From Thermodesulfovibrio sp. (lineage in GTDB: Bacteria > Nitrospirota > Thermodesulfovibrionia > Thermodesulfovibrionales > UBA6898): a DNA stretch of 64,000 bases. A model generated the notes under the pieces. It did no database searches. It saw only the letters and a list, made by a program, of their open reading frames with translations, and had not been told where the DNA came from. Shown here piece by piece: positions 37,246-46,023 of this stretch. The stretch lies in contig PNOC01000007.1 in the NCBI GenBank assembly GCA_013824615.1, positions 26,282-90,281 of the forward strand. The letters are read 5' to 3'. The number at the start of each line of letters is the position of its first letter. Position 1 is the stretch's first letter. The translations under genes were made by a program, and so were the position numbers.

Positions 37246-38262
37246 ATGCTCATCGCTCTTGACGCTATGGGGGGTGATTATGCTCCGACCATCAATATCG
37301 AAGGGGCACTCGATACCGTCAATGAGCAGAACGACATAAACGTCATACTCGTCGGGAATGAACCGCTGATCCGCCAGGAACTGCGGGGTAAGCGGTTCGA
37401 TCCTGACCGTCTCAGAATACGCCATGCGTCGCAGGTGATCGAGATGCATGACGCCCCCTCGGCTGCCATCAGAAAAAAGAAAGATTCATCCATCAGAATC
37501 GGTATTGACCTGGTCAAAGCCGGAGAGGCGGATGCCTTTGTCAGCGCCGGCCACTCGGGCGTGGTCATGGCCACGTCGCTGCTGCTGCTCGGCACCTCGC
37601 AGGGGGTAGACCGGCCGGCAATCGCTACCCTGATGCCGACCTTGAAAGAACCTTTTATCCTGCTTGACGTCGGCGCTAATGTCGACTGCAAACCTGAAAA
37701 CCTCCTGCAGTTCGGCCTCATGGGCAATACCTACTGCAAACTGGTACTCGGCAGAAGTGAACCCAAAGTCGCCCTGTTAAGCATCGGCGAAGAGGACTCA
37801 AAGGGAAACGAACTGACCAAAGAGGCCTTCAAGCTCCTGAAGAACACGTCACTGAATTTTATCGGCAATGTCGAGGGCAAAGACCTGTTCACCGGCAAGG
37901 CAGATGTTATTCTCTGTGACGGCTTTATCGGCAATATCGCGCTGAAGGTGAGCGAGGGGCTTGCCGAGGCCATACTGAAAATGCTGAAACAGGAGATAAC
38001 CTCAGGGTCAGCCGGAAGGCTCGGCTACCTCATGCTGAAGCCGGCCTTCAGAAATTTCAAGAAGCGTACGGATTACGACGAATATGGCGGGGCACCGCTT
38101 CTCGGCATTAACGGTGCCTCCATTATCAGCCACGGCAGGTCAACCTCCAAGGCGATAAAAAACGCCCTGAGAGTGGCCGAGGACTTTTCCCGCAAAAGAG
38201 TATATGAGGCAATAGCGCAGGCTATTGTTTCCACGCCGGCCACCTCGCCCGTGGGTCACTGA
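37246..38262 (+). CDS. plsX: Phosphate acyltransferase PlsX
   Basis: PlsX makes acyl-phosphate from acyl-ACP for phospholipid synthesis. The 338 residues open with IALDAMGGDYAP. They include SAGHSGVVMATSLLLLG and LDVGANVDCKPENLLQFGLMG, and end with YGGAPLLGINGASIISHGRS. It sits in the standard rpmF-plsX-fabH cluster with 3-nt spacings. Confidence 0.96.
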   Translation: MLIALDAMGGDYAPTINIEGALDTVNEQNDINVILVGNEPLIRQELRGKRFDPDRLRIRHASQVIEMHDAPSAAIRKKKDSSIRIGIDLVKAGEADAFVSAGHSGVVMATSLLLLGTSQGVDRPAIATLMPTLKEPFILLDVGANVDCKPENLLQFGLMGNTYCKLVLGRSEPKVALLSIGEEDSKGNELTKEAFKLLKNTSLNFIGNVEGKDLFTGKADVILCDGFIGNIALKVSEGLAEAILKMLKQEITSGSAGRLGYLMLKPAFRNFKKRTDYDEYGGAPLLGINGASIISHGRSTSKAIKNALRVAEDFSRKRVYEAIAQAIVSTPATSPVGH

Positions 38263-38265
38263 GCC

Positions 38266-39246
38266 ATGCTCAGGGCCAGAATTCTTGCTACCGGTTCCTA
38301 TCTGCCGGAGAATATCGTCACCAATCAGGACCTTGAAAATATTGTTGACACGACAGACGACTGGATCACTGACCGGACTGGGATAAAAGAGCGCAGGATC
38401 GTGAGCGACGGTCAGGCAGCCTCAGACCTTGCCTTCGAGGCCTCGCTGGCCGCGCTGAAAAAGGCCCAGCTCAAGCCAAAAGATATCGACCTTATCATCG
38501 TTGCCACGGTTACCGGCGACATGCCGTTTCCTTCGACCGCCTGTCTGCTCCAGGCCAAGCTCGGGGCAAAGAATGCCGCGGCCTTTGACCTTGGGGCAGC
38601 CTGCTCAGGCTTCATCTACGGCCTGCATGTGGCCAATGGCCTGATCCGGTCGGGTATGCACCAGAGGGTTCTTGTGGTCGGGGCAGAAGTCCTCTCTAAA
38701 TTTACCGATTGGCAGGACCGCTCTACCTGCATCCTCTTTGGCGACGGAGCCGGGGCGGTTATTCTTGAGCCCACAAAAGAAAAGCATGGCATCTGGTCAA
38801 CGCATATCTATTCAGACGGAAACCTTTCCGACCTGATCATGCTCCCGGGCGGGGGCTCTCACGCAGCCTGCTCCAGGGAAACCATACTCAAGAGACTGCA
38901 TCTCATCAAAATGAAGGGCAATGAGACCTTCAAGGTCGCCGTCAGGACACTCGAAGAACTTGCGTCAGACACCCTGGAGAAGAATAACCTTGACCCGGCA
39001 CAGCTCTCACTGCTGATACCCCACCAGGCGAACCTCAGGATCATACAGGCTACAGCCAAGAGACTGGGGATGCCGATGGAAAAGGTATTTCTGAATATCC
39101 AGAAATACGGAAACACGTCAGCTGCCTCGGTACCAATAGCCCTCGATGAGGCGGTTGATGCAGGCAGAGTCAAAGACGGTGATTATATTCTCCTGGAGGC
39201 CTTCGGGGGCGGTCTCACCTGGGCATCAGCACTGCTGCGCTGGTAG
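38266..39246 (+). CDS. fabH: 3-oxoacyl-ACP synthase III
   Basis: FabH condenses acetyl-CoA with malonyl-ACP to start fatty acid synthesis. The Cys-His-Asn triad is visible: Cys in LGAACSGFIYGL, His in IPHQANLRII and Asn in YGNTSAASVP. The 326-residue length is typical. It is the last gene of the plus-strand operon, and the next gene converges on it. fabD and acpP are not in the window. Confidence 0.96.
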   Translation: MLRARILATGSYLPENIVTNQDLENIVDTTDDWITDRTGIKERRIVSDGQAASDLAFEASLAALKKAQLKPKDIDLIIVATVTGDMPFPSTACLLQAKLGAKNAAAFDLGAACSGFIYGLHVANGLIRSGMHQRVLVVGAEVLSKFTDWQDRSTCILFGDGAGAVILEPTKEKHGIWSTHIYSDGNLSDLIMLPGGGSHAACSRETILKRLHLIKMKGNETFKVAVRTLEELASDTLEKNNLDPAQLSLLIPHQANLRIIQATAKRLGMPMEKVFLNIQKYGNTSAASVPIALDEAVDAGRVKDGDYILLEAFGGGLTWASALLRW

Positions 39247-39308
39247 GCTCAGCATGCCCTGTACTCTCTCCTGCTGATTTCGCCCCATGAACGTTTACTA
39301 GCGCTTAT

Positions 39309-40001
39309 CTAACGCTTATCGTCTGACGTCTTCTTATTTCTGGCGGCTTTATTGGTGCTTCTTCTCGATGTCACATGCCAGGCCCTGAAAAGTCTCTCCA
39401 GCTTCTCTTTATAAACCAGCGAGAAGAAAATAATAACAATGGCCACGGCAAGCAGGACCGAAAAACGGTAATACTGCTGATGCCGTATATAATTGCCCCC
39501 CAGCGTCAGCAGGCTGGTACCTGCAAATCTTCCAACGGTGCTGATGAGCAAAAATTCCCTTGTCGTAAGATGTCCGAGACCGAGGATGTAACAGAGCAGG
39601 TCCTTCGGTGTTCCGGGGATCAAAAAAAGCAGGAAAACGAGAAAAGCCCCTTTATGATGGAGCAGGTAGTCATACTTATCCATGGTCTTCCGGCTGACAA
39701 ACTTTTCGACAAACGGACGGCCGAAGACCTTTGACAGCCAGAACGCGATAAAAGAGCCGATCGTAAGGCCGATCGTAGACAGGAAGATACCGATTGCAGG
39801 GCCATAGAGAAAACCGCCGAGAAAACCGGTGACCTCACCCGGTATGGGTGCGGCCACAACCTGAAGGACCTGCAGCGCAATAAATCCGAGGAACGACAGA
39901 GGACCGAGGGAATCAAGAAAAACAAGGATCTTCTCCCTGTTCATGAAGAAATGGAACGCGCCGGTTTTATATAAAATAAAAATTAAAAGAAAAAAAAGCA
40001 C
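39309..40001 (-). CDS. VTT-domain (TVP38/TMEM64-like) membrane protein
   Basis: This 230-residue membrane protein of the VTT/DedA-like superfamily has about six hydrophobic segments. The signature regions are PIPGEVTGFLGGFLYGPAIG, VFGRPFVEKFVSRKTMDKYD and LFLIPGTPKDLLCYILGLG. Relatives act as lipid scramblases or transporters. The first helix is encoded directly after a hairpin. GTG 40001 is the first start in frame. An ATG at 40023 reads into the same protein only if the run of eight T residues loses one base. See findings. Confidence 0.85.
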   Translation of the reverse strand: MLFFLLIFILYKTGAFHFFMNREKILVFLDSLGPLSFLGFIALQVLQVVAAPIPGEVTGFLGGFLYGPAIGIFLSTIGLTIGSFIAFWLSKVFGRPFVEKFVSRKTMDKYDYLLHHKGAFLVFLLFLIPGTPKDLLCYILGLGHLTTREFLLISTVGRFAGTSLLTLGGNYIRHQQYYRFSVLLAVAIVIIFFSLVYKEKLERLFRAWHVTSRRSTNKAARNKKTSDDKR

Positions 40002-40040
40002 GAGTACGGATAACTTTATCCATACGACCGTGCTTTTTTT
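39991..40040 (-). terminator. Bidirectional hairpin after the slipin gene
   Basis: AAAAAAAGCACG (39991-40002) pairs with CGTGCTTTTTTT (40029-40040), and an inner GGATAA-CT-TTATCC stem continues it. On the minus strand the hairpin ends in a T run, so it should terminate the nfeD-slipin transcript. The 5' end of the VTT gene lies within it. Confidence 0.7.
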
Positions 40041-40057
40041 CTTATGCTTCGGAGTAA

Positions 40058-40840
40058 CTATTTCTCGCTCTTTTCAGCTGCTTTATCAAGGAACGGCTTT
40101 ATCAGATCAATCGGCACCGGGAAGATGATCGTCGAATTCTTCTCGGTCGCTATCTCCGTAAGTGTCTGGAGGAAGCGCAACTGCAATGCCCCGCTTTCGG
40201 TCGCAATTATCTTTGCTGCATCGGCCAGCTTCTGGGACGCCTGGAATTCTCCCTCTGCATGAATAATCTTGGCCCTTCTTTCCCTTTCTGCCTCGGCCTG
40301 GCGCGCAATGGCCCGCATCATCTCGGCCGGAAGATCGACATTTTTGACCTCTACCGATGTCACCTTGATGCCCCATGGTTCTGTCTGAAAGTCGATCACC
40401 TTCTGGAGAGCGGCGTTTACTTCATCCCGCTTCGCAAGAAGATCATCCAGCTGGCTCTGTCCAAGGGTGCTGCGCAAGGTTGTCTGCGCAATCTGAGAGG
40501 TAGCATAATAGTAATCCTCAACCTCGGTTATTGCCTTGACAGGGTCTATCACCCTGAAATAAACGACCGCGTTTACCTTGACCGTAATATTGTCCCTCGT
40601 GATGATGTCCTGAGGAGGAACATCCATGGTCACGGTCCTGAGGCCGACCCTGACCAGCTTGTCGATCCCCAGAGGAAGAATTATCACAATACCCGGCCCC
40701 TTTATCGGGATTATCCTTCCCAGTCTGAATACAACTCCTCTTTCATATTCCTTCAATATTTTTATGGCACTCCAGAAGAAATAGAATGTGAAGAAAATGA
40801 CTATCAAAAGACCAAGCCCTACAGGTGGTATTCCCGGCAT
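40058..40840 (-). CDS. Slipin/stomatin-like SPFH protein
   Basis: This 260-residue protein has one N-terminal membrane segment ([19 protein letters not shown]) and an SPFH domain with the stomatin marks [33 protein letters not shown] and [12 protein letters not shown]. An Ala/Glu-rich coiled coil ([20 protein letters not shown]) and a C-terminal hydrophobic patch follow. GGAGGT five bases before ATG 40840 decides this start over ATG 40852. It follows nfeD by 16 nt. NfeD-slipin pairs form membrane quality-control complexes. Confidence 0.92.
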   Translation of the reverse strand: MPGIPPVGLGLLIVIFFTFYFFWSAIKILKEYERGVVFRLGRIIPIKGPGIVIILPLGIDKLVRVGLRTVTMDVPPQDIITRDNITVKVNAVVYFRVIDPVKAITEVEDYYYATSQIAQTTLRSTLGQSQLDDLLAKRDEVNAALQKVIDFQTEPWGIKVTSVEVKNVDLPAEMMRAIARQAEAERERRAKIIHAEGEFQASQKLADAAKIIATESGALQLRFLQTLTEIATEKNSTIIFPVPIDLIKPFLDKAAEKSEK

Positions 40841-40856
40841 AAAAACCTCCATGCTG

Positions 40857-42170
40857 TTATGTATTCCCTTCAGTAAGCCTTCGGACCTTCAGCCGCAACC
40901 CGGTTACACTCCCGACCACGACCCTCTCTCCGAGGAGAATGCGTTCGTCGGCATACGCCGACCACAATTCACCATGTAATGATACCATACCCTCGTCTTT
41001 GTTAATATCGGTATGGGCAACGCCTTCGACGCCGATGAGCCCTTCTGCACCGGTCGTCGGCTGTCGCCTCGCCGCCCTGATCACCAGCCTCACCACCACG
41101 ATAAAGAAGAGCGCCGTTGCCGCAACCGAGGGCAGCACCACCCAGAGCGACAACCGGATGACCGACCCGGGAGTCTCAAAGAGCATGAGTGAGCCGATCG
41201 TCATCGCAACAACCCCGCCGATTGCCAGCAGTCCGTGGGATATGACCTTCACCTCCAGGATAAAAAGACCGACGGCCAGGAGGATCAGCATGAAACCGGC
41301 ATAGTTCACCGGCAGGGTCTGGAAGGCGTAAAAGGCGAGAATAAGACTGATGCCGCCCACAACACCGGGCAGGATCGCACCGGGATTGCTGAGTTCAAAA
41401 AACAGGCCGTAAAACCCGAGGAGCATCAGCATGTAGGCCACATTCGGGTCTGTAATAAAGGCCAGAAGCTTCAGCCTCAGCCCACCCTCGTGCCGCACCA
41501 CTTCAGCCCGGGCCGTACTCAATCTCCTCTCGCCAGAGACAGTCTTTACTGTTTTGCCGTCTATGTCAGCGAGTAATGTCCTTAAATCTGAACTCAGCAG
41601 ATCGACCACCTTCTTGTTCAGGGCCTCTGTCTCGGTGATGGATACACTTTTTCTTACAGCCTCTTCAGCCCAAACTGCATTTCTCCCCCGCTGTTCGGCA
41701 ATCGACTGAAGATAGGCTGCTGCGTCATTCCCGGCCTTTTCAGACATGGTTTTATCCATAGTCCCGCCGACGGCAACCGGGTGAGCAGCACCGATATTTG
41801 TTCCGGGAGACATGGCCGCGATGTGCGCAGCCATGGTAATGAATACGCCCGCAGAAGCCGCACGGGCCCCGGCCGGGGATACAAAGACAACGACCGGCAC
41901 CCCACTGCCCAGGATATCCCTCACCATGCTCCGCATCGAAGTATCCAGGCCGCCCGGCGTATCGAGCTCAATGACCAGGGCCTCTGCACGGGCATCAGCC
42001 GCCTTGTTAATACCGCTTTTCAGAAACTCTGCCGCGGCCGGGCCGATAGCACCCCTGATCTCCAGGACGAACACCTTCGCCCCCTGCCCTGCTGCATACG
42101 CAGGAAAAAAAACTGCAGCCAACAGCAGCAGCATGGTGAAGTACCCTATCACATTAATTTTCTGTCTCAT
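40857..42170 (-). CDS. NfeD-family membrane serine protease
   Basis: This 437-residue long-form NfeD protein has a signal peptide ([14 protein letters not shown]), a ClpP-like domain to about residue 235, about five membrane helices and a C-terminal OB fold ([13 protein letters not shown]). The protease domain has [13 protein letters not shown] and the nucleophile Ser in [18 protein letters not shown]; the base is expected to be a Lys further on. Stomatin is the known substrate and partner, matching the next gene. ATG 42170 has no ribosome binding site, and a TATAAT on the minus strand at 42179-42184 suggests a leaderless message. Confidence 0.92.
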   Translation of the reverse strand: MRQKINVIGYFTMLLLLAAVFFPAYAAGQGAKVFVLEIRGAIGPAAAEFLKSGINKAADARAEALVIELDTPGGLDTSMRSMVRDILGSGVPVVVFVSPAGARAASAGVFITMAAHIAAMSPGTNIGAAHPVAVGGTMDKTMSEKAGNDAAAYLQSIAEQRGRNAVWAEEAVRKSVSITETEALNKKVVDLLSSDLRTLLADIDGKTVKTVSGERRLSTARAEVVRHEGGLRLKLLAFITDPNVAYMLMLLGFYGLFFELSNPGAILPGVVGGISLILAFYAFQTLPVNYAGFMLILLAVGLFILEVKVISHGLLAIGGVVAMTIGSLMLFETPGSVIRLSLWVVLPSVAATALFFIVVVRLVIRAARRQPTTGAEGLIGVEGVAHTDINKDEGMVSLHGELWSAYADERILLGERVVVGSVTGLRLKVRRLTEGNT

Positions 42171-42279
42171 CTGTTTCTATTATATATCGAAAGATGCCTG
42201 TACGCTCAGGAAAAGACGTTAACCGTTATGGTACGGCTGCTTATTCCGGAACACGCGGTCAGAATTTTCTCAATTTGGA

Positions 42280-42309
42280 TTGACAAATGCCACCCTGTTT
42301 TGATATAAA
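42280..42309 (+). promoter_or_regulatory. Promoter of tRNA-Asn
   Basis: TTGACA (42280-42285) and TATAAA (42304-42309) are 18 nt apart, placing the start near 42316, about 38 nt before the mature tRNA. A second TATAAT at 42322-42327 is an alternative -10. Confidence 0.65.
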
Positions 42310-42353
42310 AAGAAGCTGTGTTATAATCACAGCGTAAGAGTTCAGGCCAATAT

Positions 42354-42429
42354 TCCCGGGTAGCTCAGCTGGCAGAGCAGGTGACTGTTAATCACCCTGT
42401 CGCAGGTTCGAATCCTGCCTCGGGAGCCA
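42354..42429 (+). tRNA. tRNA-Asn (anticodon GTT)
   Basis: The 76-nt gene folds as a normal tRNA. The acceptor is TCCCGGG with CTCGGGA (one G-T pair), with the D-arm AGCTCAGCTGGCAGAGC. The anticodon stem is GGTGA/TCACC with loop CTGTTAA giving anticodon GTT, and the T-arm has GTTCGAATC. The discriminator is G at 42426, and CCA is encoded at 42427-42429. Confidence 0.97.
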
Positions 42430-42697
42430 TTTTCCCACTACTAGATTTTATTAGATTAAATTTGGACCATCTGAGACTCTCAACAAAACTTTTCGTGTAA
42501 ATCAGAAGTCTGCTTTCTCCTCATACCCCGGAGCATTATATGCCTTCATCCTTTTCTTGAGCATTTTCATTAAAATCAGGAATGTTACTAATCTGTATAT
42601 TAGTAAGAGAACACGGTAAATATGAATCATGAAAGAACCGGATGGGCGGAGACTCTCTCACGACGCAGCTTGACGCAGCATGAGGTTTTTCGATATA
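42430..42697 (+). other. Intergenic region with an 8-bp inverted repeat
   Basis: No gene is visible between the tRNA and the marR control region. TTACTAAT (42585-42592) and ATTAGTAA (42599-42606) form a perfect inverted repeat around 6 nt and may be an operator or promoter part. The rest shows nothing recognisable. Confidence 0.4.
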
Positions 42698-42711
42698 GTT
42701 GTATATACAAC
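42698..42711. promoter_or_regulatory. Palindromic operator upstream of marR
   Basis: GTTGTATATACAAC is a perfect 14-bp palindrome, 28 nt before the TTG start. The same 14 bases recur at 43232-43245 before the next gene. Size and symmetry fit a MarR dimer site. Confidence 0.75.
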
Positions 42712-42739
42712 AGAGAGACAGGCAGTTAAGGAGACACTA

Positions 42740-43213
42740 TTGAGGATAAAGAATGTAATGGATGAAATCGAGGCATCGAAGCTTGCACAGTCGGTAGCAG
42801 AAGAATGTATCGCCTTCCGGGTGAGGCTTCTCAATCGTGTGATTACGAAGCTCTATGACCAGGCCCTGCTTCCGCTCGGCATCAAGGTCAACCAGGCCAC
42901 GATCCTCGTAATGCTCTCCATGGCTGGGAAGGCCAGTCCCTCGGACATTGCAGGGACGCTCATGATGGAGAAATCCACCGTGAGCCGCAATGTGGAAAGG
43001 ATGAGTAAGAAGGGCTGGATCGACGTTGCGGCCAGGGATGATGGGGCATCTCAGGTCATCACCGTGACTCAGAAAGGCAGAAATCTCATGGCGGCTACCC
43101 ATGTCGAATGGATGAAGGCTCAGAAAAAAGCCGCCCGCCTCCTGGGAGAGGAGGGGGTTTCAGCGGTGAGAAATCTGCACAATGCCCTGCGGCACGGAAA
43201 GAATCCTGACTAG
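42740..43213 (+). CDS. MarR-family transcriptional regulator
   Basis: This regulator of about 157 residues has a winged-helix core. Helix-turn-helix residues lie in MAGKASPSDIAGTLMMEKSTVSRNVERMSKKGWIDV, followed by the wing with ASQVITVTQKGR. I choose TTG 42740, with AAGGAG six bases upstream; ATG 42758 is an alternative. The frame is open back to 42680, but that would place the operator inside the gene. Identical palindromes before this gene and the next suggest it represses both. The ligand is unknown, perhaps a quinone, phenolic or lipid-like compound. Confidence 0.88.
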   Translation: MRIKNVMDEIEASKLAQSVAEECIAFRVRLLNRVITKLYDQALLPLGIKVNQATILVMLSMAGKASPSDIAGTLMMEKSTVSRNVERMSKKGWIDVAARDDGASQVITVTQKGRNLMAATHVEWMKAQKKAARLLGEEGVSAVRNLHNALRHGKNPD

Positions 43214-43230
43214 TTATTTTTTACTATTAA

Positions 43231-43246
43231 TGTTGTATATACAACA
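43231..43246. promoter_or_regulatory. Second palindromic operator, before the QueG-like/SCP2 gene
   Basis: TGTTGTATATACAACA is a perfect 16-bp palindrome that contains the same 14 bases as the site at 42698-42711. It lies directly before GAGGAGG and 13 nt before the ATG, so a bound repressor would block the leader. Confidence 0.75.
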
Positions 43247-43258
43247 GAGGAGGATGGT

Positions 43259-44599
43259 ATGCAAAATATGCACGAGCACCCGACAATAATGCGCTATAAC
43301 GAGAAGGTAAAGGCCGGCGATATAAGAAAATCGTCCCCGAAACTAAGCTCAGAAGCCCTGCGGCAAATGTGCATGGATTTAGGTGCCGATGATGTCGGCT
43401 TTGTCGGGATTGGACGTTCTGAACTTGAAGACCAGCGCGCGGACATCCTGAATATATTCCCCTGGACCAAGACTTTCATCAGTTTTGTCGGACGGCTCAA
43501 TAGGGAAAACCTGAGAAGCCCGGCGCGCTCCATTGCAAGTCTCGAACTGCATCAGGTGGAAGATCGGTTGAACCACGCTGCCCAGGCATTGGCAGCGGCG
43601 CTTGAACGGAAAGGCATTCGTGCCGCAACCCCGGCAGTCGGGTTTCCTATGGAAACGGATCAATGGCGCGGCAAGATGCATGTCGTATCGCACAAACCTA
43701 TAGCTGTAGCAGCCGGCCTGGGGAAGATGGGCCTCCACCGCAATGTCATTCACCCCGTGTTCGGCAGTTTTGTACTGCTCAATACCGTGCTTATCGATGC
43801 CGAGGTGGATGAATACAACAGTCCTCTGGACTATAACCCTTGTCTGGACTGCAAGATCTGTTCGACTGCCTGTCCCACAGGCGCAATCGGACCGGATGGT
43901 GTCTTCAATCCTGTAAACTGCCTTACGCACACGTATCGTGAGCTGATAGGCGGATTCACAGACTGGGTAGAAACTGTCGCAGACAGCAAAGGCGCGATCG
44001 AATACCGGTCCAGAACAAACGATGCAGAAACCGTTTCGCTGTGGCAGAGCCTGGCATACGGGCCGTGCTACAAATCGGTTTATTGCATGGCCGTCTGTCC
44101 AGCAGGCGACGATGTGATCCCGCAGTATCTTGAGGACAAGAAAAAATTCATAGACAGCGTGGTCAAACCGCTTCAGCAAAGAACAGAGACTATCTACGTC
44201 CTGCCGGGGTCTGACGCGGAGAGCCATGTCCAGCGCGTGTTCCCGCATAAAAAAATCAAGCGCGTGGGCAACGGCATCAGGCCATCGTCCGTGGCAGCTT
44301 TTCTCTGGTCCATGCCCCTTGCTTTCCAGCGCCATAAGTCAGAAGGACTGCAGGCAACGTATCATTTGTCGTTCAGCGGCAGTGAACAGGTGGAAGCAAC
44401 TATTGTCATCAAAGATAAATCCATCAGCATAGAACAAGGACATGCAGGCATCCCTGACGTACAGGTGCATGCGGATACAAAATCATGGCTGCGTGTGCTA
44501 GGCAAAGAAAGTTCGATGATCAGGGAGATCATCTTAAGAAGGATTAAGGTAAAAGGTCCTATGCATTTGTTCAAAGCGTTCGGAAAATGCTTTGCCTAA
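43259..44599 (+). CDS. QueG-like ferredoxin-type oxidoreductase fused to an SCP2-like domain
   Basis: Residues 30 to 180 resemble the N-terminal part of epoxyqueuosine reductase and reductive-dehalogenase proteins (CMDLGADDVGFVGI, GLGKMGLHRNVIHPVFGSFV). Two [4Fe-4S] motifs follow: CLDCKICSTACP at 195-206, and CYKSVYCMAVCP at 270-281 with C221. From about residue 340 to the end is an SCP2-like lipid-binding fold (ATYHLSFSGSEQVEATIVIK, then DVQVHADTKSWLRVLGK). The protein lacks a Tat signal and is probably cytoplasmic. Start ATG 43259 has GAGGAGG five bases upstream. The substrate is probably hydrophobic, but this is inference. Confidence 0.78.
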   Translation: MQNMHEHPTIMRYNEKVKAGDIRKSSPKLSSEALRQMCMDLGADDVGFVGIGRSELEDQRADILNIFPWTKTFISFVGRLNRENLRSPARSIASLELHQVEDRLNHAAQALAAALERKGIRAATPAVGFPMETDQWRGKMHVVSHKPIAVAAGLGKMGLHRNVIHPVFGSFVLLNTVLIDAEVDEYNSPLDYNPCLDCKICSTACPTGAIGPDGVFNPVNCLTHTYRELIGGFTDWVETVADSKGAIEYRSRTNDAETVSLWQSLAYGPCYKSVYCMAVCPAGDDVIPQYLEDKKKFIDSVVKPLQQRTETIYVLPGSDAESHVQRVFPHKKIKRVGNGIRPSSVAAFLWSMPLAFQRHKSEGLQATYHLSFSGSEQVEATIVIKDKSISIEQGHAGIPDVQVHADTKSWLRVLGKESSMIREIILRRIKVKGPMHLFKAFGKCFA

Positions 44600-44623
44600 G
44601 CACGAATATCCAGGGCGACTGAT

Positions 44624-44743
44624 ATGGCAGAAGAACTGATAACCGGGCCAACGCCTGACAAATATACATGCCGGAAGTACAGGAGACTGCGTCAACGGCA
44701 GGTTTTCGAACACGTATCCCGGCGGCTCATTTCCTTCTTTTGA
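44624..44743 (+). CDS. Possible 39-residue basic protein
   Basis: An ATG frame of 40 codons starts MAEELITGPTPDKYTCRKY and continues with an Arg-rich end. It has no good ribosome binding site. It may be chance coding in the 175-nt gap after the SCP2 fusion gene. Confidence 0.15.
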   Translation: MAEELITGPTPDKYTCRKYRRLRQRQVFEHVSRRLISFF

Positions 44744-44774
44744 TCATGGCATTCTTCCAATACAGCTTCTGCAG

Positions 44775-45650
44775 CTATTCCTTCAGATATTTATTGAACC
44801 ACGCGGTGCAGCGGTTCCAGGCATCTTTGGCTGCCTCTGCTCTGTAACTGGGCCGATAGTCCGCATGAAAAGCATGGGGTGCCCCGGGGTAAACAACGAA
44901 CTCGGCTGTCCGGCCTGCTTTCCTCAGCGCCGCCTCCATCTCCCTGACGTCTGCTACCGGGATGCCGAGATCTTCAGCCCCGTAAAGACCGAGTAGAGGA
45001 GCCTTAATCCTGCCCGCAGCATCCAGAGGACCCGTGGTACGGACATTCGGCGTCATGACAGGACGGATCTGACCGTACCAGGAGACTGCCGCCTTTACTT
45101 CAGGATTATGTGCAGCAAAGAGCATTGTATAGAGGCCCCCCCTGCAGAACCCGGTCACCCCGACGCGGTCCGGCCTTGCCGCAGGATGCCTTTTGGCATA
45201 CAGCACAAGTGCATCCAGGTCTGACATAACGCGTTCGTCAGGAACAGGATCAACCACCTTGCGGACCGCTGCGATATCCGGGAGCTGCGACACGCCCCCT
45301 TCCCTTGCATAGGGCTCGAACGTTATTGCCAGAAATCCCTCTTTGGCAAAGCGCCGGGTGACATCCCTGATATGCTCATGCATGCCGAATACCTCGGGGA
45401 TTATAAGCAGAACCGGAAACTTCCCTGCACCTTTTGGATATGCTTCGTAGACCGGAAACTGAAACTCGCCGGAAGCAACTTTTGCCTCTGTCACGACGAG
45501 ACCTTCAGTCGTCGTTATTATAACGTCGGCCGCCACCGCAGTGGCTGCCGGAGAATAGCCCGCCAAAAAGACTCCGGTTGCGGCCAGCCCTGCCAGAAAC
45601 TCCCTCCGCGTCATGCCTCCATAAGTATTTGCAAGCCAGTCTTCCACCAT
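44775..45650 (-). CDS. Exported dienelactone hydrolase family protein
   Basis: The 291-residue alpha/beta hydrolase has a Tat-like signal, TRREFLAGLAATGVFLAG, suggesting export. The catalytic Cys lies in GVTGFCRGGLYTMLF, the Asp probably in LLGLYGAEDLGIP, and the His in PGAPHAFHADYRP. FEPYAREGGVSQLPD is also family-like. Start ATG 45650 has GGGAGGTG nearby. The true substrate is unknown, as most homologues are not chlorocatechol enzymes. Confidence 0.88.
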   Translation of the reverse strand: MVEDWLANTYGGMTRREFLAGLAATGVFLAGYSPAATAVAADVIITTTEGLVVTEAKVASGEFQFPVYEAYPKGAGKFPVLLIIPEVFGMHEHIRDVTRRFAKEGFLAITFEPYAREGGVSQLPDIAAVRKVVDPVPDERVMSDLDALVLYAKRHPAARPDRVGVTGFCRGGLYTMLFAAHNPEVKAAVSWYGQIRPVMTPNVRTTGPLDAAGRIKAPLLGLYGAEDLGIPVADVREMEAALRKAGRTAEFVVYPGAPHAFHADYRPSYRAEAAKDAWNRCTAWFNKYLKE

Positions 45651-45713
45651 AAACACCTCCCGCTCCGTTGTTATTTCTGCACGCTGCCCAAGCGCTGACA
45701 GCAGGCCCTATAT

Positions 45714-45919
45714 CCGAATTGCGCTAATTTAAGCACTTATTTCAAACTGATCATATCAAGTGCTTTATGGTTGTCATTCCACGGCTTGACCGGGGAATCC
45801 AATTTTTAGGCCCGTGGATGCCCCGATCAAGTCGGAGCATGACGGTTTATGGTCGAAGCATTAGTCAATTATTTCAAATGCTTTCTCTTACGAATAGCCC
45901 TTAAATTAGCGCCATTCGG
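45714..45919. repeat. Nested palindromic element between two transcription units
   Basis: Outer arms CCGAATTGCGCTAATTTAAG (45714-45733) and its inverse at 45900-45919 match at 19 of 20 bases. The arms continue inward with related A/T-rich sequence. The centre, 45773-45843, is a copy of the GTCATTCC-CGGCTTGACCGGGG repeat with its inverted partner ending in CATGAC. The whole is about 206 bp and has no coding frame. Confidence 0.75.
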
Positions 45920-45974
45920 CCCTATATATTATTTCCTAAAATGATCTCATGCCAGGGCATATCTTTTTTTATCA

Positions 45975-46005
45975 TATCATAAGACGCCCGGCTCGTCTTA
46001 TGATA
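45975..46005. promoter_or_regulatory. 12-bp perfect inverted repeat overlapping the promoter of the Cys-rich gene
   Basis: TATCATAAGACG (45975-45986) and CGTCTTATGATA (45994-46005) flank a 7-nt GC-rich spacer. The right arm occupies the -35 position for the -10 at 46024. No T run follows, so an operator is more likely than a terminator. Confidence 0.6.
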
Positions 46006-46023
46006 AAAATTGATGTATACTAC

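Noticed and set aside
36517..37449. Minus-strand open frame of 310 codons across DUF177, rpmF and plsX
   Set aside because: It is opposite three certain genes and has no protein-like features.
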